A stretch of DNA of 64,000 nt. Source: Paragonimus westermani (lineage: Eukaryota; Platyhelminthes; Trematoda; Plagiorchiida; Troglotrematidae). Positions 42,801 through 54,663 of the stretch are shown piece after piece; position 1 is the first letter of the stretch; every line of letters begins with the position of its first letter. Made by a program: the position numbers and the translations under genes. The notes beneath the pieces are model-generated. The model did not search any database and was not told the DNA's origin. It saw nothing but the letters and a program-made list of their open reading frames with translations. Location: contig QNGE01000432.1 of assembly GCA_008508345.1 (NCBI GenBank), forward strand, positions 226,036 to 290,035. The letters are read 5' to 3'.

Positions 42801-45800
42801 ATCTTGTGAAAATAGTCAGGTGGTTTACATATGGCTTCAACCGCATTAGTTAAACTAACGCTGACGGTCCAATCAATTAACCTATGCATTTTTTAAACGG
42901 ACCAGCAAACTGGCAACGACAACAGCAATGGTTGACTAAAATGAGGATGAGGATACGGTGATCTGGTTTGTGTAAGGTTTGTCAAATCAGAGATGAAGCA
43001 ACGCGATTAATAACTACACCGGTTAATTGGTAACCATGTCTTAAGCTCAACGGAGTACAAAGATTGTAAATGTAATAAACCTCAGTTATGGCAAAGTCAT
43101 TAATACACCTAAGAAGATGTAGGTTCACTGGTGTGGAACCCTGTAATCTCAAACAGAACTGAGAAAAACGGTTGTGAGAAGGATACCAACTAACTTATGA
43201 ACCTGTTGCAGTGTGACGAGAAAAACAAACATCGTCTTGAGGAAATCTATGATTTGGTTAATAAGCACAATCTGCAAGCCGTAACAGCGGAAGCAGACTC
43301 TGATCTTTCGTGGTACCATTTCAAGCATACGACATTAGTTATGGCCTCAACCGTTTGCAATCCAACAGTGTCACAACTTTTTGGAATTCTTAACTGCAGC
43401 CTGTTGTCGATAGTTTATTTTGTTTTTGCCTGCCAAGCATACTTTCTTAAGACAGGTTTTCACGACCACATGAACCGAGTTCACACAATGTGAACGTATA
43501 CTGTTAGGCCACCTTAGAAAGCAGATCCGCCAAAATATAGCATAGTAAATGTCCTTCACAAACAACGCAAGTTTTGAACAGCAATACTGTTCGGTAATGC
43601 AGAACAAGTGACGGCTTTAAACAATGGGTCTTCGGCAACGTTAGCTGGCGTAACTGATGAACTTTGTATGGATCACCAGTCAGTCATCTTAAGATGTCCC
43701 GTTTTTTGTAGGTAACTTCATGTTCAATCACAATTATTCCGAAGCTCAAGAAAGTAACTAACTATAAGCACAGGATAACGAGTGCTTTGCTGATTAATCA
43801 TGTGGTCCGTTGGAGAAGTCATCAAAAAATAACCTCTTTGTTACAGGAACAGAAATCTCTCGTTCATTTCAGTGTTGAAGCCTATAATTCAATTCGGCAA
43901 AAACACAACTAGAAAGGTTCAGGATTGTTCAAAGGAAGCAGCCTACACACAAAAATAAGTTCTGCTGCCTGTGACTGAGAAACACTGATGGAACGAGACA
44001 GCTGTCAAACACCGACTAGCAAGACAAAAAATGTCCCACGGTGTATCGGCTGGTCAGTGCAAACCTGTTTTCCACAGTTCTAGAGAACACTGATTATTGC
44101 CTCAAGGAATTAGGGTATTTAATCGTATCAAAGGCGTACTCATCTTATAGAGACTATAGTAAAATCTTCGTCATGTGTTCATGATATCCTCCGTGGATAA
44201 TTATCGGAAGTACAATAGTCTGTATTTTGAAACCATCAACGAAGTACGTAACAGCCGAGAAACGGATGACAAAATACCTTGAACGCTGTAAACATGAGAT
44301 AAAATAACCCAGGGCAATCCAAGCTGAAAGATGCTAGTTACATTTCCATGTACGCTCAATTTTTAAAGTCTTCGCACATCAGTCGCTGATCAGTAAGAAC
44401 GGGCAATTACCTCACCCACTGATTAGTAACGAGCAACATAAAGCTCTCATTCTGATACATTCGACGACGGAGCATCGATACACGTAAGGTACTTGAGAAA
44501 GGATTTATGGTACTGAATTCAAACATGTTACGAATGGGAGCCCGAAGAATCTGATATGGCCTTGTGGGAAATTACCCAATACAAGATACATTGCACAGTG
44601 ACAGCCACATCAGCAACATCAACAAAGTCACAAACAATGGAAACTTACTCAATACATAGTTCCTCTGTAGTTCCGTAGTCCGTCGTCGCAGTTCACAATC
44701 CTCAAAATAAGGTTCCACGTAGGTGATCTGAAAATAGACCTACGAAGCACGAATAGCAAACGTAAGAGCTTGGTGATGTATGTGCTTCTATGTAGCCATA
44801 ATGCAACCGGAAAGCCCTAATGACAGTAGGTGTTCAAAAGAATGGTTCAAGGATATAGGAATATTAGCAAAGTATTCTAATATAAGGAACGTGCGAAACG
44901 CACTTGGTAGCACAACTCACTACAACTAGGCCATATTTAGCACAACTGGAGAAAGCTCGCTTCTGAGAAACCCATCTGTATCTCTCTCGGATACGCTTGT
45001 TTAAGTGAGAAAAAATGACTGTATTCTTTCGTTCTCATGTATCACACAAAGTTCCTCGTTACGATGACGAGAACAGTTGAGCAAGTGAAGCTAACTTTGA
45101 TTAACGGAGCGCAGTTAGGAATACAAACGAGCTGGTTGGTTGCAGACTGGAAGGTATACATTGAAGAAGAAATTGTTTGTCCTACTGAATGAATGGTAGT
45201 TCTTTAAATTTACCCAGTTTTAACGCAGAGCCCCACAAAACTAAGAAATCTGAGTTGAGCTATGTCCTCGAAAATTGAAAGGATGTAACAAGTGACAAGT
45301 TGATAGCTTAAAACTTGCAAGAAAAATGTAGGCAAACGGTATAAAATGAAAAAACGTGAGTTACCGGAAGTTGATAAAAAATCAGGAAACCTCCGACCAC
45401 AACATAGATTAACCATTTACCTTGTTTGAGTCTAATGCTCGAGGATTCACGACATTTGAGTCCTTGATAACGACAATACGGTCCTCACCGAACTTTTCCG
45501 CATAATAGGCCTGTGAAAACAAGGGGAATGTAAACAGCTGAAGAACCAGGCATGGGATGGGAAAAAAGTAACCCGCTACCAACAGGTAGCGTTATGGAGC
45601 ATTCAGTAACCCAAATCAGGCTATCACAACATGTTCCGTAGGAAAAACTATATCGCACTATATCGCAGCATGAACCATGTTAGTTAATGTTGGTGTATTA
45701 ACCTGTTGATTTTGTTGGTTTGCTATCGATTTATTTTATATCTAGTGCTGGATCTATAAGGCATCTAACACAGTGCACCGAAATTTTCCCTGAAAATTCA

Positions 45801-48800
45801 GTTGGTGGGAAATTCATGTTCTTAAATTTATCTGGTATGACATTCATTCAGTTTGGATCCCCTTGATGTGTTTCAACAACCTCGAATGCATCGACGTGAA
45901 AGCAACACATTCTAATTTTTCTGATGATTCTTACGTAGCTCGGCTTCCACACCGCTTCATTCCCCTTCTGTTGCAACAGTTCCTACGAGAGTGAACGAAT
46001 AGTTCAAGTCAATTAGAACTGTTTGTAGCAGTTTGCCATAATGTCCAAGTCATAAAAGACTCCTTTCTACGCGAAGACCCAGCCATAAAACTCTACAACA
46101 AAGTTTACGCTCTTTCATTCATTTTCTGGATTCCCAAACGGAAAAAACATTCTGCTTATTCAGGTTAACATAGTCAGACTCGCATACGAAGTGGTTCCTT
46201 TCTAATGTCTGAAACGGTGAATATCATCAAAAGCACAGATTTAAAAAACCATCTGCATTCTGTGGACGGAGGATAATAGAGAAAAAACAAACTAATCGAA
46301 CTACACTGAAAATGCAACAGACTGATAAATGATTACCAGTTGGCTGACTGGATAATCTGAATGTGAGCGCTAGAACTAGACAAATAAAGTACACGGCCGG
46401 TCCAAGATAATGCTACTAAGAGAACTTGGAAAACTGCCACAGGATTATTTGGTGTCTAGACATTATGTAAACTATCAATCATGTACTCTCTCCATCGTTT
46501 TTTATCTTGCCATAACCACGAGATAAAAGTGAGACATGCAGAGAATTTCATATGCACGACAACATACGACGATCTGTTTGTGTATCATGGATGCATTAAA
46601 CACAAAACCAAGGGTCACAACCTACAGTGATTCGCTGAGTCATTTCGGGCAACTTCGTGAAAGGAACTTCGCGGTACACATATTCAGAACCGTTCATTGG
46701 GCCAAGAAGTGTACCGTAAAATCCCACACGGAAGTAAGCGTTGAAAAGGCGTTTCTTGTGCTAATGGGAAAACCAAATAGAGCAAAGTTTCCTGAAGGCT
46801 ACAACATTCAAAAGGGTCATTGTCTGTCAGTGAATCAAAAATTGATAATTAAACGTAGTCAAACTCTACACTATTCGTATTTGCATGTGAACGCCCCAAG
46901 TCCGACTGAAGTACTCAGATGTGATTGCGTGCACCAAACAGGTCTGATAACAACACAAATGGCAAATAGTGGGAACATACAGTTAGCATACAGTTGATAA
47001 GTTTTATGTCACTCAGAGTGTTATGGTTGCAGAAGAAACCCAACCGGATGAAGCACGCTGATAAGACCGAACCAAGGTTATAGCAAGACAGTTATGAGCT
47101 TGACATTGATTGATCAAAACACAGTAGAGAATTCCCGAGGTATAAAGAGCCCTACAAATGACCAATATGTTTGAAGACAGTATGTTATTGGCATACTGTG
47201 GTTAAACACAAGAGGCTACGAGACTTTAGATTAGCAACTAACACAAAAGGTCGAAAACGTCATTATGTGTTATAGTTCCACGTTTTATCACTGTTAAGCA
47301 GTAGCATTTGATTACTCGCTTTTAGATGTTGAGAACCGTCAGTCCCTATAGTGCTTAACCGTTTTGCATCATTTTAGAAAGCATTGTTTATTGGGCAAGT
47401 CCACATAGGCCGAAAACACACTCACATTGGTATCAACATGTGTCATAGGTTGCTTCATGGAAGTGTATATGCTGAAAGCAACCAGTAAGTGTGCCCGAAT
47501 ACAGTATGGTTACTCCCATCACGGAGTGCTCTCTTGTTCGACAAGCTTGCCTGGCTCTGTATATTGCCAACAATTAGGTGGACACTACGGTAGTCCAAAT
47601 GTTATGCAGAGTGAAGCTCAGGCGGTGGAAACCTGGCTTATTAGTCAGTCACTGGCCAAAATGTTATGATACAATTAAAAAGATAGTCAAAGCCTCGTGA
47701 TGATGACGGTAAGAAACAGCTAAACAAAGATAACTTTATCAAATGGATTGAGAATAACATGACGTTATGAGCAAGTTGTAATACTCTACGTTTCAACCAC
47801 CAGGAGTGGCCACAAACTGATTCGTTGAATAGAAGACAGCCCGTCCCTCTACTGGAAGATAATCGAATTTTGCAAGAGCAAACACATCCTTCACAGTTTA
47901 AGCTAGCCCAAGAAATCGCAGAAGGAGAACCGTGTATGCTTGGATATAAATGAGTGGCGCAAACAATGGTAGTTTGTCCAGGAGCTCCATCATCAGTTTT
48001 TTCTGGTAAAAAAAGCAATGGAGATGGTCCTTTGGGTTGTTAAGCTCCGTGAGATGTATCTCTCTAATCTATCACAATACACTGAAACGCAATGTTCTCA
48101 GATGTAACGGCCGTATTTCTATAGACACATACATCACTGAGTAGAGACCGTCCCAAATATAGTTCATGTGTAAGCGAGAAAAACATTTGATGGTCAATTA
48201 GGAGATTTCACACGAGAACAGCAAGCAAGGAAATTCCATAATCAGTGGTCCAGACAAAATATTAAAAACAGAACGACATTGAACCACCAAGAGCAGGATC
48301 GCAAACAAACAACCAGAAATGTTTCGCGGTGACATTGTCAACGAAGTGTAACAACATTCACCGGCAAATGTGTTCACCTGACGGTACTGGAAACCCCACT
48401 CCAATAATGCTGTGAGCAAGTTGCTAGCTGTCTGCATTAGACCGTTCAACAGCATAAGCAAGGTGGAATCACAAGGAACCAATGTCCATCCACGGCTACC
48501 AAAGTATATGCATCACCGTTACTGAAGTAAACACTTCCGAATACACCGATCTTTTCATCAAAAGGAAGAGAAGTGTCAATGCGAAAAGCTTTAAACAAAT
48601 TGGACTGCTCTGAAATGAGAGGAAACGCCAACCATTTCAAGGCAAGACGTTGTCCAACAGTGCAAGATACTGATGATACGACTCCCAGTCAGCAGATGTT
48701 GAGGCACGTATGTTTAACTGATAATAGGTTAGCGGAGTAATCATCTTCATTTCACAGAGGTATTCTAGGCGATCCAAAATTTGGAGGCATGTAGATTGCA

Positions 48801-51800
48801 CTATTTGTCCCGGATAGCCAGTGCCCGATTAGCCCACCTTTCCACAATTTGCATAGCCGAAACATGTCACAAAGCATACAGCATCTCAATTCTTGCCGAG
48901 CATGTATTATGCTCTTCGATTTTGTAGAACAGTTTCCATGCCGCACCGTTCTACTGCAAGCCAGTGAGTTCCAGACTCACAGCATCCACTGTACTGATAG
49001 GTATGGAATGAGGGCGATTTATACAGCTCATTTATACAGTTCATATCGCTGTGATTTCCGTAAACAACCAAAAAGACTGGAGAATGAAACGTGGAGATAT
49101 TTTTTCTTGTCGGTAAAAGGTGGTAAGTTGAACAGAGAAATTTGAACTTAGCGGTCGTGACGTCCCGGGGCTGTTATGCGTGAATCGGTAGATTATTCGA
49201 AATGGTGTTGAAACAAATATATCCTGTGTCCATTTTCTGAATGAACAATCTTTGTGCCACTAACTGTTGTGACCAGGACTGGAGATGAAGACTGCATGAC
49301 CACTGCTGTTCGAGAATGCGAATGTCCAGGGCTTCTTCGAAGATTCTGAGGACGTGACGAAGGTGGTCGGAGTAAAGGCCGACCGAGGAAGACTGGCGGC
49401 CATGTGGTGCTCCTCAAGGACCGGACAAGGATAGTGCTAGAAGCAGTGCGAACAGCCGCGAATGAGGTGCTGATTTCCGGGTCAGATAGTCGTGCTGACT
49501 GCCAGGGAGCAACGGGGCGATTTAAGTACGCCTCGCTTGGTTCCGAAAGCGTTCTCATTTACACCTCATTATTGATGGCAGTGTTGTAAGAGTCGTGCGA
49601 TTCGGAACAACGTGTGCTGATCGTTCACTTCGTGGAATGAATGCCATGAGTAGTCCGTAGGTAATTCGAGGTTGCTGTCATTAAAATTCCGAGGACTTAG
49701 AAAGAATTGGCTGACACGACACGCCAATTGCTGATGAACAAGTTTCTGATAAAACAACTATCCGAAAGCAAACGAATCAAGTGAATTGGACTACCTTCAA
49801 ATCAAGATGGAAAGGCTATCACAGGAAGTGGCGTGTGTGGAAAGGAGGAAATCGCAGCAACGTGTGGTATAGATATGGAAGATCTGGACATCGACATACA
49901 CTTCGCCCACTAGGCAGGAAAGAGTGATACATAGCTGCTTTTTGTTTAGGAAACCTTGGTAACACGTACAATCGATAAGACGGCAGTTCAAGCTAAAGTG
50001 GAAATAAATGGTAGCTAGAAATGTTGTTTGACTGATACACTGGTGGGGATTTCAATAACTAGGCCAAGGCCGGGAAATATTGTTCAGTGTTGTGCAACGG
50101 TCGTTCGAATGACAGATGGATCTATTCTTGAAGTTATTGGTCTGATGGGATGTGACTTCTAAAGTGATGATCACGTAATCAAACGAAATTTTGTTCTTTC
50201 TGATGCACGCCTGACTGCACCGGGAGCGGGCAACCCTGACATTCATAAAGCCGTGATTTAGTTGAAAAGAAGTGCTGGGTAGTCCTATTAATAGGAACAC
50301 GTAAACACCAGCTCTAGTAAATTGGGTGGAACACATTTCAATCAATTCCACCCAATGGTGGCGGGCTACTGAATGAATTAGTAAGCACACTCTGGGGATT
50401 GAGTACTATGGGCCAAGACCCGCAGAATCCAAAACAAGCCAAACCGATTTCGACCATTCAGTCCCAAGAGAATTCCAGTGCAATTACAGCGGAAAATTTA
50501 ATGGCAAATGAAGGACACAACGAAACGGAAAATCATTCAAAAGGTAGACAGTCCACTTGATTCCCCCACTTTGTTGGTGAATAAACCCAATGGGAAATTC
50601 AGACTTTGTGTCGACTTCAGTCAACAAAGACGTAATTGTTGAAGCGGTGTTAGAGAATTTTTATAGGCAACAGAACGCCAGAACATTTGCAATGTTTGAT
50701 TTGTTGTCCACAGACTGGCAAGTTTCAGTCAAGCGGCCGGCCCAAAATAAACAGCTTTCGTTGTGCGTGAAAAACCGTTATCGGTCGAAACTCATGTCGT
50801 TTGGACTGTTAGGTGCCTCTTTTATGTTCATACGATTGATGTTGGACAGACTACTCGATATTGTTGTCTGTGGAGACGATATCGTTATTTGCAGTGTCAA
50901 TAAGGCTGAACATTCGTTGCTTGTTACAGGTGTGCTGTGAAAGCTTGTAAAAGCTGGCCTAGTGATCAACAGTTCAGAGTCACTACTGGTGAAACAAACA
51001 GCGATATCAGTTCATCACGAGGTCGGTCAGGGCTAGGTCTAACCACTGCCCGAGAAATTGAAGAAGATTGAAGTCAATCCAACATCAACATCGAAAAGGA
51101 CGCTGCGACAGTTTTTAGTCATGTTGCTTTCTCCAGCAGCTCTTCTAAGATCATCAGTGGTCTCGTGAGTCACCCAAAGGAAATAGTGAAGAAGTGCCGG
51201 TTTCACTGTGCAGAAAGACTTAATCGAGCTTATGTCAAAATCCAAAAAGTTGCGAAGGAACAACTGACCCTGAAATTGTCAATGACTAAATGCAGATACA
51301 TTATCACAACAGATGTAAGTGGTGTAGCAAACCAGGCCATACCAAAGCAGGAAGATGAAGTTGTTGAACACGTCAGTCGACCATCAACGTCCTCCGAAAG
51401 AAGCCATTCAGTTACAGAAAAAAGTGGTTGTTGAAGACGCGAGCCATACTTTCTCGGGGACTGAGCACAAACTGTTGAAGTGGAATAACTCAGCGAAGGA
51501 TGTCCGAGGAGAGCTCGCTAACTTGGCCCTACGACTTTAAGAGCACCCATCTGCAATCCGTCATATTTCTGGAAACGATAACTGTGTTATTGATTTACTA
51601 TCCTGAGAGTAATACAGATGTGGTCGACAAGAACGTGATCAGAGTTGACAGTAATGAACTGGAAAACGATCCTAGAAGGTTGTAAGCAGCACACCGGATG
51701 GATAGGGCGCTCCGGGAGGTGAATGACCAACCTCCGTCTGGAGGTAAACCTCCGGAAGGTGATGGATAGCAGGGGATGAGAGCTTTCACAGTGCGTTGGC

Positions 51801-54609
51801 CGTTCTTGAGGTTGAATATTTCTGGAATTTTCATGTGCCAGTTATAGAACGGAATAAGTGTACCAGCAATACCTGTGGAGTTGTGAGCGACCAGTACGAA
51901 TGAAAGTCATCAGATGGCTCATTCGGGATATAATCGAACTTTCGAAATGCTGAAGTGAAGGGTTTACTGGCCAGGAATGAAAGATGATGACAACAATTGA
52001 CTAGTGAATGGAATTTTGACATCCAAAAATGACCTACATCAGCGGCCTGGAAACGCATCACTGAGTACTGTACGTTCTTCCGACGAACTTTGAATGACGC
52101 ACGTATAAACAACGACGCCAAATATCAGAACGTAGTACTCAGTTTTGCGTTCCCTCGGTCGCCAAGAGGAATTTGTGCCGTCTATTTGGTTCGTGTACTG
52201 AAGCCGTTCAGTACTGCGGTTTGGCTAATTGATCAAGACGGTGTTCAGTTGGCCGATTTGATCGCATTCGGAAGGTTCGTCATTGCCTGTCGGTCGTTTG
52301 TTTCTGTACTTGCCGTGCCTTTTGGACCCCTGACGACCTATTGCGGCCAAACATTGTGTTTTAACCCACGAACACAAACGAAGTGAGTACCACGTTTCCA
52401 GCGACTTGATTTGGTTCTGATATTTGGCGTCGTTGCTTATACGTGCGTCACTCGACGTTCGTCGGAAGAACGTACAGTTACAGATTATGGAATTCCACAA
52501 GGCATATTGAACGATCAGAGCCTCCGTTTCAAAAGTGAGAAGTTCTGGAGCATTTTGGGGCGCTTAGGAATCAAGAAAGTTCACATAACACCATAACATT
52601 CCCAATCGAACGAAAGCACAAAAATAAACAATCACACGATCTACGAGTAGGTGGCGGCAATGGGAGAATTCTGGGAGAAACTGTTACCATTGATTCTGTT
52701 GCCCCACAGCTCTTCAGCGCAAAGCTCAACGAAATTATAAGAGTGCATATCACGCCTGCCAGTTGGTCAGGAATTTGGCTTATAAGGTGACTAACGGGTG
52801 TATGCACGTGTTAGAGGCACAAAGGTTACCTTACCAGAACCTGGTAAATGCATATGAGATAACCAAGGCGAAGCCAACTGCAAATGTGTCTGGTCGATGT
52901 ATTGTGTCCTAACCTGCTTCGAAGGTTCAGTATAGAGACCGGCGAAGTCTGAATGTAAGCTCACCAGCATCTAAGAAGTTCTTGACAAATTTCAGGGAGC
53001 ATACGTAATAGTGAAACGTCGAGGCCAGGTATATTTGAGCAAAGATGAGAAACATCAGCACCGGGTTCACAGAAGACAATTCAACAGACTTTTGACATCC
53101 CGAGTAGAGAAAAGTGCGCAACAAGTGTGTCAGCATCCGTGAGAAAAGTAAGGGAGACTGAAAGACTTTTTCTAAGGCTGGAACAAGCAGCGGGTAGTCA
53201 TACATAGGAATATGACTGAACCGCAAAGTAATCGAGGATACATGCAAGGAAAAAGTTCGTGCAATTTAGAACGGAACGGCTTTTCATAGATGAACGTAGC
53301 ATCGGAAATCGCGGCGACCCAGGAGTATTGTTAAGTACGAACGTGTTTGTGCTTCAAACACCTTGATCTACATTCCGAATGAACAAGTCCTGTCTCACAC
53401 GCGACTTCGTTCATAACAGTATTGTAAGCCGGAAAAAGAGCTTGGAGTTTGAAAACATTCTAGATCCGAACTAAATAAAACCGCAGAGCCAGACGACCAA
53501 TGATCACAATATAGTAAAGATCGTGGAATGCGTCCGAAGTGACGAACATTTAGGAGCGATAAGTGAACGCACTGAAATCAACATCAACCTGCACGTAGAT
53601 GAGCCAGAAGCTGACGGATTAATAACTCTAAATAGAGGGTGTGCAACGAATCATTTCTGATGGGCACGGTGGACAGTTCGCACTTTGATGAACAGAGGTC
53701 GTGAGCGCTGTGTGAAATGAGGGTACACACTGACACGGTATAGCTGAGACACTTTGACATTATGTAGTCCTTTTTTACTGTACAATTATCACTGCATGAT
53801 GAACGCTGTGACGGCTCAACTTGTGAAAATAAATAACGAGGGAAACAATATACAGGTTCAAAATCTCGTTTACGATGAATTCCAGAATGTCACTTATTTG
53901 CTACTATGTCGAGAACATTTAAAAGGATGATAACAGCAGTACCAATCAAGTTGAATTTGTTACAGAAATAATGTCCCTTCTATAGTGAAACGACAACGTA
54001 CACTTCTATAAATACCCTTGGCATAAATACACATTGGACCATTTTCTATTACTTTCTGCTGCCTTGTTTCAAGCAAGTACGACAGGCGTTCGAACGAACT
54101 GTTTCAACCAACACCTCTTACAAATGACTTCTGCGGGGAATACCTGAATTGACTGGGTGGCATTGAACGCCGCCACAGTTGCAATCACAAGAGCTTGTGG
54201 GCGGGCCCAGACTGGTTGAGAATCCGCCAATTAGAAAAGCGCATTGGACATGCTCGAGCGTACAGAAAGTTGCGGATTAAATCACCGCATACTGAAGTAT
54301 CTGTTACGACCTAGGATTATGCGCAGCCCACCGGGGCAGCTGTAAACTTCTTGATTTGGACAGAACAGAACGAAACCTCCGAAATTTATCAAGATCAAAC
54401 TGATTCTGTGGGGGTATAATAAATGGCTGGCAAGATATATGGCTTACAACCAAGCCAACTCTGTGTACGGAAAATATCCGTCAGAAATAACCAATAACCA
54501 GCGCAACGGTGTGAAAAGTCGAACAAGACACCACGATGTAACATGCAATAAAAGCGAGAAAAGTCCGAATAGTAATTGGCGTAACCAATACACGGCTATA
54601 TATATATAT

Positions 54610-54663
<54 letters not shown>

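Noticed and set aside
46536..46997. 153-codon plus-strand open frame
   Set aside because: It lies antisense over DOCK exon B, which has clear homology and splice sites; the plus peptide has no recognisable motif.
48446..48640. Minus-strand 64-codon frame VYFSNGDAYTLVAVDGHW
   Set aside because: Looks protein-like but matches no family I know and lies in intron 1 without splice evidence.
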